Below, in pieces: positions 21,443-30,063 of a DNA stretch of 32,528 nucleotides; position 1 is the stretch's first letter; each line of letters opens with the position of its first letter. The DNA lies in the IMG/VR virus record IMGVR_UViG_3300032286_000827, positions 1 through 32,528 of that record. One strand, 5' to 3'. The notes under the pieces were generated by a model. The model was not told where the DNA came from and made no database searches. It saw nothing but the letters and a program-made list of their open reading frames with translations. This stretch comes from a virus. A program made the translations under genes and the position numbers.

Positions 21443-22405
21443 TTATCGTGCGAACTTGATTTGTTTAAAAATCTCCGCCGCACGACGGGGATTCTTTTCT
21501 GCGTTGAACTGCGCCAGCAATTCTACGCGAGAAAGTTGTTTGGAAGTTTCTACTTCGATTGGCTTAATGCCGCGAGAGGCTTCAAGCTCAATCACCTTTG
21601 CAGAAAGTTCGGCCTTTAAAGCAGCGGCTTCGTTAGCCACGGGTGCTTCTGGCTTCACTTCTTCAATCTTGGCTTCGGCCTCAACCTTAACGGCTGGTTC
21701 TTCAGCTTTGACTTCTTCCGCTTTTACTTCGGGTTCGGAAAGATTGGTTTCTTTAACCTTGGCGGCCATAGGTTCTTCAACCACATCGCTGACCGCATCA
21801 GCCGTCAGCATGGCCATGATGGCATCCAGCTTGTTATTGATGTCGGAGAGGGTTGGTTCAGCGGCTTTGACCGCTTCTTCCACCGGGGCCGCCGGTGCAA
21901 CGGGCGCGGCTTCTGCCAACGCTTCTAGTTTGGCCTCTTGAGCCGGAACGTTTTTGTCCATGGCTTTTTGATTGCTGTCAACCCGTGCGTGAAAAATTCC
22001 TGTTGGGTTCGCTGCAGGCGACAAAACTAGGTCAACGCTGAATAGGTTTTGAACGTCGGCCAGCATCGTGCCGTCTGCGGCTTCGCGCGGGATACCAGAA
22101 AAGCTAATGGAAAATCCGATCTGTCCTGGCAGGGTGCTGATTAACTCGCTGAAGTAGGAAAAGCCGTCGTGGCTTTGAAAGAGAGTTAGATCCGCACGAA
22201 CGCGACCGCCATCAAGGCTAAAGTTTTCAAGGTACCCAATGATGTTTGAGATGCTGGAGCTGTGGTCGCTCAATACCTTTACCTGCCCAGCTTCGTTACC
22301 GCGCTCGACTACTTGTGTGAGAGTATCCGCATCAATCACCATGCCGTGCCCTAAAGCTGGGCCTGCGGTGATGACGCTAATTCCTTTAAATTTCTTTTCG
22401 GCCAT
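21443..22405 (-). CDS. Prohead protease fused to scaffold-like tail
   Basis: The start is the ATG at 22405-22403 (320 residues). A TTG at 22414 is unlikely. The N-terminal half (about 1-150) has VKVLSDHSSS and IGFSISFSGIP, fitting the His/Ser pair of a U9/U35-type prohead protease. From about residue 155 the protein is a long Ala/Pro/Glu/Lys-rich, low-complexity scaffold-like region (KAEEVKAEEPAVKVEAEAKI), and it ends in a basic helix (ARRAAEIFKQIKFAR-like). An internal ATG near 21961 could make a scaffold-only product, as in lambda C/Nu3, but its ribosome site is weak. Confidence 0.7.
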   Translation of the reverse strand: MAEKKFKGISVITAGPALGHGMVIDADTLTQVVERGNEAGQVKVLSDHSSSISNIIGYLENFSLDGGRVRADLTLFQSHDGFSYFSELISTLPGQIGFSISFSGIPREAADGTMLADVQNLFSVDLVLSPAANPTGIFHARVDSNQKAMDKNVPAQEAKLEALAEAAPVAPAAPVEEAVKAAEPTLSDINNKLDAIMAMLTADAVSDVVEEPMAAKVKETNLSEPEVKAEEVKAEEPAVKVEAEAKIEEVKPEAPVANEAAALKAELSAKVIELEASRGIKPIEVETSKQLSRVELLAQFNAEKNPRRAAEIFKQIKFAR

Positions 22406-22420
22406 ATCGGCCAAACCGCG

Positions 22421-24037
22421 TCAACTCGTTTTCTTTTTGCGAGGCTTTTTGTCTTTAAGGCCAAGGCTTTTTGCGACCATCGTCAGTTCCTTGTCGCTGA
22501 AATTAAAATCTGGCTCGTCCTTCATGGTGAAGGCTTCGGTCTTGGCTACAGGCTTGGGCGCAATCTCGACAGGCGCAGCCAAAGTCACCGTTTCAGCAGG
22601 CGCGGAAAGCTCTGGAGCTGGAGCCTGTGCTGGCACTTCATCTGCTGGGGCTGCGCTAGGAGGAGTCACGGCTGGTTGGGATGGCTGTTGGTTTGGAATA
22701 AATTGCACCTCGCTAACTGGAATGCCGGCGGCTTCGCACTTCGCCCGGATGTAGGCTTGTTCGGCAATCTTCTGATCAATCGCATCCTGCCAAAACTCTC
22801 CTCTGGAGGCGTATATGGATGCGTAGGAGGTTAGGCCAAGCTTCAAATCCTCCCGGTCGGCCGCAGAATCTCTCCCTGCGTCAATGGTGGTTTGCCGTGG
22901 CGTGTGGTAGGTAGCTTTCCACCATTGATCCATCCCACGCGGAGGAATCAGATCGCCACGTTTGATTGCTTTGGCTAATGCCCAAAGGCGAACCCTGGAC
23001 ACGAGCTGATTGATTACGGTCTGTGAAATTTCATCAAATCTGCGCTGGGCTTGTGCCAGAACGAATCTCTGCGAAGGGCCAGATAGATCCGCTTTCCATA
23101 GGTACTCGTAAGGCAGGCCAAGGCCAGAGGCCACTGCTCGCAAAAACTGATCCATAAACTCGGTCAAGTTCGGGCTGGGACGATCATCTTTGATCTCGCG
23201 GATCTTGCGACCGTTTGGAACATTCCAGATCGCACCCGAACCAAATACTCGGTCTGTGGTGATTCCTTCCGAATTGGTTGATTCAGGGCCAAAGAATCCC
23301 GCACTGCCCTCGCCTTCCAAGGCCAAACCGATCGCGCTAGATCGTTTCACGCTCACCATAGTGTTGCTTAAAATTTCTTCGCGGTCTTGGATTAGGTTTA
23401 AGCATGTGACTAATCTGGAAAGGCTACGCAGTTCGTCAGCCCTATCGCGTTCCGCCAGCACGATCAGATCTGGGGCTTGAATCTCTGAATACTTATCTGC
23501 ATCGCCGGTGTTGATGTAGTAGGAGAGCGGGCGGCCTTGCGCATTCACTCGCACCCCATCGATCACCCGCTTTTCTCCCATGAGGTAGTCGGGTGTTTCG
23601 CAACGGTGCGCCTCGACCATCTGAAGCATTGGCCAGCCGTCGCCGTTATCAGTTAGCAAAATAAAGACCTCGTTATCGCGCAGGCAGGTGCGAGTGGCGA
23701 TTTGCTGGATCGTGCTCCAATCCAAAAGGCCACGGATATCGCAAGCGCGGCCCCAATTCTCTAGCCATTCCTCGGTGGCCTTGTTCCATCCCTCGTCGCT
23801 TGTGCGAGATTGCATTTTGATGCCAGGGCCAATCGAATTGCGAACCATGCAATCAATCGCGCCACGGACGACGGGGCTGTTATAAAACCAGTATCGCGCC
23901 AGACCCAGTACCTGCTTGCGGCTTTGGTTGGATACGTCAGTGCGAGTGTCCTGCGGAGTTACGTAGATGTGCTGCCGCTTTGTGTAGTCCTCAGCACCCG
24001 CCCGAACGATGCGGCCAAACCAAGAACCCAAGCTCAT
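22421..24037 (-). CDS. Portal protein, lambda-type
   Basis: This 538-residue protein reads like the lambda portal family: QHIYVTPQDTRTDVSNQSRK, YWFYNSPVVRGAIDCMVRNSIGPG, DNEVFILLTDNGDGWPMLQMVEAHRCETP and later GLGLPYEYLWKADLSGPSQR. It forms the dodecameric portal at the capsid vertex. The C-terminal 90 residues are Pro/Ala-rich (QPSQPAVTPPSAAPADEVPA) and then basic (KDKKPRKKKTS), which is long for the family. The ATG overlaps the preceding stop. Confidence 0.9.
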   Translation of the reverse strand: MSLGSWFGRIVRAGAEDYTKRQHIYVTPQDTRTDVSNQSRKQVLGLARYWFYNSPVVRGAIDCMVRNSIGPGIKMQSRTSDEGWNKATEEWLENWGRACDIRGLLDWSTIQQIATRTCLRDNEVFILLTDNGDGWPMLQMVEAHRCETPDYLMGEKRVIDGVRVNAQGRPLSYYINTGDADKYSEIQAPDLIVLAERDRADELRSLSRLVTCLNLIQDREEILSNTMVSVKRSSAIGLALEGEGSAGFFGPESTNSEGITTDRVFGSGAIWNVPNGRKIREIKDDRPSPNLTEFMDQFLRAVASGLGLPYEYLWKADLSGPSQRFVLAQAQRRFDEISQTVINQLVSRVRLWALAKAIKRGDLIPPRGMDQWWKATYHTPRQTTIDAGRDSAADREDLKLGLTSYASIYASRGEFWQDAIDQKIAEQAYIRAKCEAAGIPVSEVQFIPNQQPSQPAVTPPSAAPADEVPAQAPAPELSAPAETVTLAAPVEIAPKPVAKTEAFTMKDEPDFNFSDKELTMVAKSLGLKDKKPRKKKTS

Positions 24038-24363
24038 GGATTGATGGGCGACATAGCGCCAAAGTTAGGGTAGCTCATCTGCCCGTTTGATTTTGTAAGG
24101 AAGTTTTCGAGTTCGGCCGAGGTGGTGAAATCTTTAACCTTTGTCCAAAGCTCATAAGCCGCTTGGGCAATGTTGGACGGATTGACGCCTGGTTGCATTT
24201 GATAGCTGAAAGACTTGCCCGCAACAGATGCGCTAACCATCACGCGACCTCCATTATTAAAGGTGCTGTATTGATTTGCGGCAATTGCTTCAAGCGCAAG
24301 GCGTGTCGCAATCGGATCTTTTGCCGACTGTATCCAAAGGGAAAAAAGCAGACCTCGCTCCAC
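24034..24363 (-). CDS. Head-tail joining-like protein between terminase and portal
   Basis: This frame of up to 109 residues starts with GTG at 24363. Its stop overlaps the portal ATG. The sequence is helical with a short beta part (SASVAGKSFSYQM, AAYELWTKVKDFTTSAELENFL). In lambdoid genomes the slot between large terminase and portal holds gpW-like joining proteins, and the C-terminal part fits that loosely. The exact start is unsure. Confidence 0.5.
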   Translation of the reverse strand: MERGLLFSLWIQSAKDPIATRLALEAIAANQYSTFNNGGRVMVSASVAGKSFSYQMQPGVNPSNIAQAAYELWTKVKDFTTSAELENFLTKSNGQMSYPNFGAMSPINP

Positions 24364-24382
24364 ATCGCCAAAATCGTGTCAA

Positions 24383-26113
24383 TCATACCTGCGTTAGAGT
24401 TGCCTCTGCGGCGATCACCTTCCCATATACGGCAAGTCCAGCCAGGTATGTCTCGCAATCGTATAAGTGATCCTGACGGCTTTTAATTCGAATCCACTCA
24501 TAAACGTCCTTGCCCGTTTTGCGGTTAATCCGATGCGCTTTTCTGTGGCTTGCCATGTGCTCCCGATAATCCGGGCTTACGTCGTGCGCCACTTCCCACA
24601 ACGGCCCCTGCCCTCGTCGCAACCAAGCGAGCAGATCTTGGCACGCCGGCGAGCTGAGCAGAAGCAGATGGCAGCCTGCGTCTGTTAATTGCTCCGAACT
24701 GTGTACGCTTTTAATGCGAGTACCACCGCTCTCAATTAAATAATGCGGTCGATCCTCACCCTTAATCGCAATAAAACCGTAGCGAGCGCATATTCGGTAA
24801 GTGTCGGCTGATTCGTAACCGCTATCACAACAAGTATGCCGAGGCTTCACCCCTAAGTCTTGTAGGCTTTGAGCGATATCCTCGATCGTTCGTCTGTGCC
24901 CTTCCTCAATCAGTCGACTCGATCCATCCCTGCCAAACGCCCGCACCACGAACCAGTAGCCGTCAATCTGTCGATCGATCGCCGCCAGTTTTATGTGGTC
25001 GGCCTCCCACTCTTGCTTCTTTGCGAACGCTCCTGGCGGGATGCTGTTCAGCTCATCATCGTCGAATTGATCCTCCCACGGCATCGCACTCCACCCGTTC
25101 ACGAACCCTTGCAACCCGTGCAGATAGTGCTTTTCGGTTAAAAACTTTTTAGCCGCGTCAGCAAATCCGAGCGTGCTCGAATACCATGAGGGCAAGCGGA
25201 AAGATCTGCGCCCTATCTCAGCGTTAGGATTGCCCGCAACCCACTTGCCCTTTTCGATCGATTGCCTGCGATTCCTCTCGCTCCACTTTGCGTCGCACTT
25301 TGTGCAGTGGTAAGTGGCGGTTTCCGTTACCTTGCGCATGTCCCATTTGCCATCTTCTGATCGCGCCGTTTCATCCCACCTTATCTGCCCAAACTCCATC
25401 GCTTGAAATTCTCCGCACGCATGGCAAGGAACGTGAAAAGTCTCTTGCGATCCTGCTTGGTAGTTAATCCAGATATCCCCGGTGGATAGCGTTGGGGTGC
25501 TCGTAAGAACGTGCTTACGTTGCGGGAAGGATTTAGTGCGCTCCAAAGCCAGAGAGTAAGCGGCCGCGTCCTTTTCTGATGGCGGAGCAAAAGAGTCCAG
25601 CTCATCCAGCACGGCAATGCAGATCGGGCGTGAACTAAGATTGGCTGGGCTATTTGAACCAACAAGAGAGAGCGTGCAGGTCGCAAACTGCATTTCCATG
25701 ATCTTAAAATCGTTCATATCTACCGGGAAAAGTGCCTTTACTGGCTTGCACTTCTGGAACAGTGGCGCCAGCCGCGTCTCGCTGTACGACCTAGCCAGAT
25801 CCGCGTTTGGCATAACCAGCAACGCGGGGGCGGGATCGTTTGCAATTCTGTACGCAAGCCATACCGCAAGCGTCAGCGTCTTGCCTGTTTGTGATCCCCA
25901 GCAAAGCGTGACGGTGTGCACGCCAGGATCGGCCAATGCTTCCAGCACGCCCCGCACGTAAGGCGTCCACGTCGTGTTATATAAACCCGGCCGAGCCGTC
26001 AGCCTGCTGTCTAGCTGGATGTTTCGCTCCGCCCACTCAATCACCCCTGGCGGCTTTTCGTAGTGCCAACGCAGTCGCGCCCTTCTATGCAGCTCCGACT
26101 GCGCTTTGGTCAC
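24383..26113 (-). CDS. Terminase large subunit, GpA-type
   Basis: This 576-residue protein has the ATPase Walker A as GSQTGKT (about residue 71), with Walker B-like IAVLDELD (about 160), Cys pairs in a zinc-finger-like region (CHACGEF, CTKCDAKWSERN) and a C-terminal nuclease half with acidic motifs (TCCDSGYESADTYR). The match is to phage lambda GpA-type terminases, which cut concatemers and package DNA. The GTG start overlaps the small-subunit stop (GTGA). The lambda type suggests cos packaging, but no cos site can be shown here. Confidence 0.9.
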   Translation of the reverse strand: MTKAQSELHRRARLRWHYEKPPGVIEWAERNIQLDSRLTARPGLYNTTWTPYVRGVLEALADPGVHTVTLCWGSQTGKTLTLAVWLAYRIANDPAPALLVMPNADLARSYSETRLAPLFQKCKPVKALFPVDMNDFKIMEMQFATCTLSLVGSNSPANLSSRPICIAVLDELDSFAPPSEKDAAAYSLALERTKSFPQRKHVLTSTPTLSTGDIWINYQAGSQETFHVPCHACGEFQAMEFGQIRWDETARSEDGKWDMRKVTETATYHCTKCDAKWSERNRRQSIEKGKWVAGNPNAEIGRRSFRLPSWYSSTLGFADAAKKFLTEKHYLHGLQGFVNGWSAMPWEDQFDDDELNSIPPGAFAKKQEWEADHIKLAAIDRQIDGYWFVVRAFGRDGSSRLIEEGHRRTIEDIAQSLQDLGVKPRHTCCDSGYESADTYRICARYGFIAIKGEDRPHYLIESGGTRIKSVHSSEQLTDAGCHLLLLSSPACQDLLAWLRRGQGPLWEVAHDVSPDYREHMASHRKAHRINRKTGKDVYEWIRIKSRQDHLYDCETYLAGLAVYGKVIAAEATLTQV

Positions 26114-26589
26114 AGTGCCGCCTCTACCTGGCGCATGATTTGCCCGACTTCGTTTTCCACTTCGGCCTCAACCTCAACCGCTGGCCTATTAGCGCAGATC
26201 GGGGCCAACCTCTTTGCCATTCCTTTGAGTAGCGGGATCAGTGCGTTATCCCTTGCGGCCAGAATCTTGTCGGCCTCATCGACTGGCACCATCGTGCCCT
26301 CCGCTTGGTCAATGTCTGGCCGGTCGCCCTTCATCCTGCGTAGCGCCTCAACTAGCTTTGTGTAGTTGCTGATCAGTTCAGAGCGGTCGGCCCTTGTGTC
26401 GTCCTTTGCAGATTCGCCCAAGCTCGCTGCCAGATCCTCAAGCCGCTGGATCTCCACGTCCAGCCCGCCACCCTTCGCCTTCACGAGCGGCTGCGCCTCC
26501 GCCTTCTTGCGCTGAAGGTAGACGGTCGCACGGGATTTGCCCGTAGCCGCCATAGCCCTTTTAACGTCGTGGTTTACTGGTCTAGCCAT
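26110..26589 (-). CDS. Terminase small subunit-like DNA-binding protein
   Basis: The start is the ATG at 26589-26587 (159 residues). A TTG nine bases upstream is not used. The N-terminus has an HTH-like stretch (DVKRAMAATGKSRATVYLQRKKAEAQ, about residues 8-32), then a long helical region (LEDLAASLGESAKD, LISNYTKLVEALRRM) for assembly and a C-terminal acidic helix (VEVEAEVENEVGQIMRQVE). Placed directly before the large terminase. The 82 gene-free bases in front of it (26590-26671) have no motif I can name and are a candidate packaging-recognition site. Confidence 0.7.
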   Translation of the reverse strand: MARPVNHDVKRAMAATGKSRATVYLQRKKAEAQPLVKAKGGGLDVEIQRLEDLAASLGESAKDDTRADRSELISNYTKLVEALRRMKGDRPDIDQAEGTMVPVDEADKILAARDNALIPLLKGMAKRLAPICANRPAVEVEAEVENEVGQIMRQVEAAL

Positions 26590-26671
26590 AGGACGCAACT
26601 ACTACGGGGCCACACTCAAGAAATCAACGGCAGTCGATGCCACCCCGATTTGCTTCCAGCTAAAAGATTCC

Positions 26672-27133
26672 TTATGCACGGCCGCCAAGCTCCTTATAGG
26701 CCCGCACGATCGGCTCCGCTTCGGTCAGGAACTGGCTACGCAGTCCTTCGTTTTGCTTCACGTACCGCATGCCCTTGTTCGTTAGCCACTGACTAACTTT
26801 TATCACTGGCCACAGGAATGACTTAGGCTCAGTCGGTGTGCTGGTCGTGATTGGATCGGGCAGCATCTCAGCCCACAGCATGATCTGCCTGACCACACCT
26901 GGTTCACCGCTCGCCAGCTTGTGCTGATGTGCGGCCACACGTTCCAACCTCTTGCCTTGTTCGTCGGTTAGTCCAGCAGATTCCAGCAACTTGCCTAGAT
27001 CATCACCATTGCTTCTAGCTTTGGCTATAACGCTGCCTGCCATTGCGGCTAGGCTGATCACCTCGCCGACGGCAGTAAGCGTTTCCTCCCGCCTTGTATT
27101 GAGTTCCTTGACTATCTGTTTGAGTGTTTGCAT
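26672..27133 (-). CDS. DUF3102-like helical phage protein
   Basis: This 153-residue mainly helical protein (LNTRREETLTAVGEVISLAAMAG, SAGLTDEQGKRLERVAAHQHKLA) resembles phage proteins of the DUF3102 type, often found near terminase or early-gene borders. A good AAAGGGG site precedes the ATG at 27133-27131. It overlaps the preceding HTH gene by 22 bases. Function unknown. Confidence 0.5.
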   Translation of the reverse strand: MQTLKQIVKELNTRREETLTAVGEVISLAAMAGSVIAKARSNGDDLGKLLESAGLTDEQGKRLERVAAHQHKLASGEPGVVRQIMLWAEMLPDPITTSTPTEPKSFLWPVIKVSQWLTNKGMRYVKQNEGLRSQFLTEAEPIVRAYKELGGRA

Positions 27134-27594
27134 TTGACCCCTTTCATTAGTGCGCCGATTTTAAATTTAGGCGTTTCACGTCGACGCTTGTCGTGATGAC
27201 GCCTTGCCCGCTGTTCGTAAGACTTTCTGGCTGACTCGCTCTTGCCTGCTCTAAACCTAATCCCAAGCCTGTCTGACACGTCTAAAGCCTTCTTACTGAC
27301 GGCCTGCTTGGTAATCTTGAACCGCTTGGCAAGGCTGGTCATAGATTCGGTAGAGCGGTTTAGAACGATCGCTAGGATGCTGTGATCCAGCGTATCGGTC
27401 ATGTTCTGCATCGCTGGATGCTCTGGCGCCTTGGCCATTAGGTACTCAATTACATTGACCGTGTTAGTGATCCCGCACGTGCTTACCGTGATCGTTGCAT
27501 AAGCCTCATTTACCAAGTCCCGCAGGCTATCAATCATCATCGCTGGGTGAGTGTTTTTCCCCGGCATCTTTTCAATCATCTCTTGATCCATCAT
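27112..27594 (-). CDS. HTH DNA-binding protein next to the iteron cluster
   Basis: In this 160-residue protein, residues about 88-110 (SMTSLAKRFKITKQAVSKKA) form a sigma-region-4/HTH-type motif, and the C-terminus is strongly basic (RARRHHDKRRRETPKFK). A GAGGT ribosome site lies nine bases before the ATG at 27594-27592. It is the first gene after the iteron cluster, which lies just upstream of it. It is a likely regulator or origin-binding protein of these repeats. No partner is proven. Confidence 0.6.
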   Translation of the reverse strand: MMDQEMIEKMPGKNTHPAMMIDSLRDLVNEAYATITVSTCGITNTVNVIEYLMAKAPEHPAMQNMTDTLDHSILAIVLNRSTESMTSLAKRFKITKQAVSKKALDVSDRLGIRFRAGKSESARKSYEQRARRHHDKRRRETPKFKIGALMKGVKCKHSNR

Positions 27595-27609
27595 ATTAAA
27601 TTAACCTCG

Positions 27610-27741
27610 TTAGTGCAGTCGTTAGTGCAGTAATGGAAATGGTGTAATGCATTAGTGCAATAATAGGCCCTAAAGGGCCTTTATTACTGCACCTACATGC
27701 TCCGCAATACTGCACTAGTGCAGTAATAGTTATTGCACTAA
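27610..27741. repeat. Iteron-like cluster: seven copies of TAGTGCA(G/A)TAATA, both orientations
   Basis: In the 149-base gap between the helicase stop and the HTH gene, the core TTAGTGCARTAATA or its inverse appears at 27610-27621, 27622-27635, 27652-27665, 27681-27692 (inverted), 27707-27717 (inverted), 27716-27728 and 27732-27741 (inverted). The fifth and sixth make an 18-base perfect palindrome (27708-27725). Repeats 1 and 2 are 12 bases apart. This is the pattern of a replication origin with initiator sites or of a multi-site operator. Confidence 0.8.
27665..27680. other. Stem-loop inside the iteron cluster
   Basis: AGGCCC, TAAA and GGGCCT form a perfect six-base GC-rich stem with flanking AT-rich bases. 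It lies among the iterons. It could be a weak terminator for leftward helicase transcription or an origin hairpin. There is no proper U-run. Confidence 0.5.
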
Positions 27742-27743
27742 CT

Positions 27744-29699
27744 CTAGAATGGCTCATTTGTCACCTTTTTGCTGAATAAGCCATCGCTGGCCTCTTCGAT
27801 TAAACCGTCATCTTTGGCCTGCTTCACACGGGCCTTCGCTTGCCGTTCTTGCAACCCGGTGGCCTGCTGTACAAATGCGACCACTTGGCTGTATTTAGCC
27901 CCTTCGGGTAACTTGCCCCAATCGATCGTGGACGCCCTACGGCCCACTGACTTTTCGGGCGCTACAACCTCAATCCACGCCATCCCCTTGTCGGCATGCT
28001 TGAGGTGAACCAGCGGCTGCGTCTTGCTGGCAATTAAATCGCTTGCAGTTACGCCAGAACGCAAGCCAGACCGCTTTCCGCGCTTGGTTACTTCCAGCTT
28101 GTAGGTGTACGTTCCTTGCTCATCCTGGCCACAAGGCGACAGCATTAACACGGCTCTGGCCCAATTCGTCAGCTCGCTCGATCCAAATCCGCTGTAAGCC
28201 TTATCGTGACCTTGGTATCCGCTTCCGTCTCGTGTTGGCTTCGGGGTATGATGCATAAGCATCCAAGCAAATCCGCCAGATAAGGCGAGCGGGTTAAGCA
28301 AATTACGCAAAAAGCCACCGGCCGTCTCCTGGCTAGATAGGTCGCCACCGATAAACGCGAGCAACGGATCTACCCAGGCTAAGTCGGGCTTATGCTTTTC
28401 AGCTAAACGCCTCATCCTATCGACGAACCGCTCCCCCGTGGACGTGCAATCACGCACGATCACGATGTTCTGCTTAACTAACTCCAGCTCCTCTGCGGCC
28501 AAATCCAAAGCCTTTAGAATGCCCTGCAGCGCCTCTGCCACATCGCCCTCATCGTTCTCGGCTTGCACGATAAGCGACTTCAACGGCTTGCCGTGTGGCG
28601 ATATGCCAAACAGATCACGGCCAGCCGCCCATGTAATTGCGGCCTGTAAGCACAGCACGCTCTTGCCAAGGCCACTGCTACCCACCCACAACGCTGAACC
28701 GCCACGGCAAATCCACCGCTTGCCGAGCAGTTGGGTCGGATCTTCAGTTTCCTTAAAATTAAGCAAATCGTCCCACTTGTAAGGCTCAGGAATATCACCG
28801 TAGATCGTTCGCTCCATCCACTCCATGTAAGTCAGCGTGGGTGCGCCACACTCGACTAACTCCTGCTGTAAGCCGGTGGCCGTCCTCATCGCACCGGGCA
28901 ACCTAGAGTATCTGCCAGAGTCTTTATTTGCTGGGTCAGGCTTCGAGTGCTCTAAGTGCTTGTAAATAAAATCGACACGTTCCTCAAACTCCTTGGCACT
29001 TGTTGCATCAACTTTTACCCAAGCGTGCAGACTGCGTGCCCCGCTCTTAATAATTGCGGATGTAGGCAACCCGCTGCGCTTAATAATCGCCCACTGTTCC
29101 TGCAAGGTGCTTTCGTCGAACTCGATTAAGCAGTGACGCCATTTAACTACGTCATCTGATTTTTTGCCTTGTCCGTTGTTAGCGTTGATCGAAACATACA
29201 CACCGACTGCGCCGCCCTGCCACTTCTTCAAGCCGTCTGCCTTAAAAAGCTCCAGCCATTCCTCGCGGGTTTTAATCTCGCCGTAACCTTGTGGCCGCTC
29301 TCGATCTCCGTCCTTAATTGATCGGCAGATATTTATCTGATCGCCTACATCAAAACAGGTAGTCAGGAACTTATCTACCGGGCCGCTCTCAACGCTAATG
29401 GGCATAGGCGGAATGGGCAGATCTTGCCTAATGATCGCCCCATTCTGATAGCCATACTTGGCCTTTGGCTTCCACGCCTCGCGCTGGGGTTTGCTATAAG
29501 CAGATTTTACAACTGCCACCACCTCCTTCTGCGTTAGTCCAAACTTATGGCCCCATATCTCGGCCTCAGTCTCTGCATCAAACTGCGACAATCCTTGATC
29601 ACGGAATTGAAGTGCCATTTTAAACAGCTCATTATTGCGATGCCCCTCTGGGGCTCCGTTGTGGTAAATGGCTTCTGTGGCAGGCGGTAGTGCAATCAT
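27744..29699 (-). CDS. Primase-helicase fusion (PriCT, AEP-like, RecA-fold)
   Basis: This 651-residue protein has domains in order. A PriCT-like helical region covers about 10-75 (GHRNNELFKMALQFRDQGLSQF). An AEP-type primase core covers about 165-285, with CLIEFDEST, KSGARSLHAWVKV and GRYSRLPGAMR. A RecA-fold ATPase covers about 325-560, with Walker A GSSGLGKS, Walker B LAWVDPLLAF and MLMHHTPK. The C-terminus (about 590-640) is a winged helix-like segment. It would prime and unwind DNA at the phage origin, perhaps at the iterons next to its 3' end. The ATG overlaps the preceding stop (ATGA). Confidence 0.85.
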   Translation of the reverse strand: MIALPPATEAIYHNGAPEGHRNNELFKMALQFRDQGLSQFDAETEAEIWGHKFGLTQKEVVAVVKSAYSKPQREAWKPKAKYGYQNGAIIRQDLPIPPMPISVESGPVDKFLTTCFDVGDQINICRSIKDGDRERPQGYGEIKTREEWLELFKADGLKKWQGGAVGVYVSINANNGQGKKSDDVVKWRHCLIEFDESTLQEQWAIIKRSGLPTSAIIKSGARSLHAWVKVDATSAKEFEERVDFIYKHLEHSKPDPANKDSGRYSRLPGAMRTATGLQQELVECGAPTLTYMEWMERTIYGDIPEPYKWDDLLNFKETEDPTQLLGKRWICRGGSALWVGSSGLGKSVLCLQAAITWAAGRDLFGISPHGKPLKSLIVQAENDEGDVAEALQGILKALDLAAEELELVKQNIVIVRDCTSTGERFVDRMRRLAEKHKPDLAWVDPLLAFIGGDLSSQETAGGFLRNLLNPLALSGGFAWMLMHHTPKPTRDGSGYQGHDKAYSGFGSSELTNWARAVLMLSPCGQDEQGTYTYKLEVTKRGKRSGLRSGVTASDLIASKTQPLVHLKHADKGMAWIEVVAPEKSVGRRASTIDWGKLPEGAKYSQVVAFVQQATGLQERQAKARVKQAKDDGLIEEASDGLFSKKVTNEPF

Positions 29700-29887
29700 T
29701 TTTTGGCCAACCCTTCCAACGCCTTTGCGATCACATACTCAATCACAGCGTCGGGGTCTTTCTTTAACTGCTTCAGCCCAAATGCGTGCAACGCCTTTGC
29801 CGTCTTGGCGTCATAGGTTACGTCGACTAAAACTTGTTTTGGCGCAGGCCGTGCTTTGCCAAAAGTAATTTTGCCTAGATCCTTCAT
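29696..29887 (-). CDS. Small hypothetical early protein (63 aa)
   Basis: The start is the ATG at 29887-29885, chosen by an AGGAG site nine bases upstream and the ATGA overlap with the gene before. An earlier start at 29929 lies inside that gene. The sequence is Lys/Ala-rich with a helical C-terminus (VIEYVIAKALEGLAKK). Translationally coupled to the primase-helicase by ATGA overlap. Possibly a small partner or regulator of that protein. Confidence 0.55.
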   Translation of the reverse strand: MKDLGKITFGKARPAPKQVLVDVTYDAKTAKALHAFGLKQLKKDPDAVIEYVIAKALEGLAKK

Positions 29888-30063
29888 TTGCGTTTGCTCC
29901 TCTTTTTGCGTGGCTTCACTTCCTTCCAAATCTCAAAGTCCTTGTCGCAATCGACGGACAACAGCATCAGCCTCTGATACAGCCACCCGCCCCAGCTCCA
30001 CCGGGCGATCGTGTGGCTGACCATGTCTCCTAAGTAATAAAACAAAATTGAAAGCAGCTTCAT
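29884..30063 (-). CDS. Small hypothetical protein, conserved-style phage type (59 aa)
   Basis: The frame from the ATG at 30063-30061 to the TGA at 29886-29884 gives 59 residues: MKLLSILFYYLGDMVSHTI, WGGWLYQRLMLLSVDCD and a basic end (KPRKKRSKRK). I recall similar YYLGDxVS ... WLYxxYN-type small proteins in phages, with no function known. It overlaps both neighbours as ATGA. Confidence 0.6.
   Translation of the reverse strand: MKLLSILFYYLGDMVSHTIARWSWGGWLYQRLMLLSVDCDKDFEIWKEVKPRKKRSKRK

Noticed and set aside
24240-24458. A separate 72-codon gene between terminase and portal
   Set aside because: It overlaps the end of the large terminase and the joining-protein frame, and its sequence has no sign of being a real protein.
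26590-26671. A cos site before the small terminase
   Set aside because: The place is right for a lambda-like phage, but I can see no repeated or paired recognition sites, so I only note it as a candidate.
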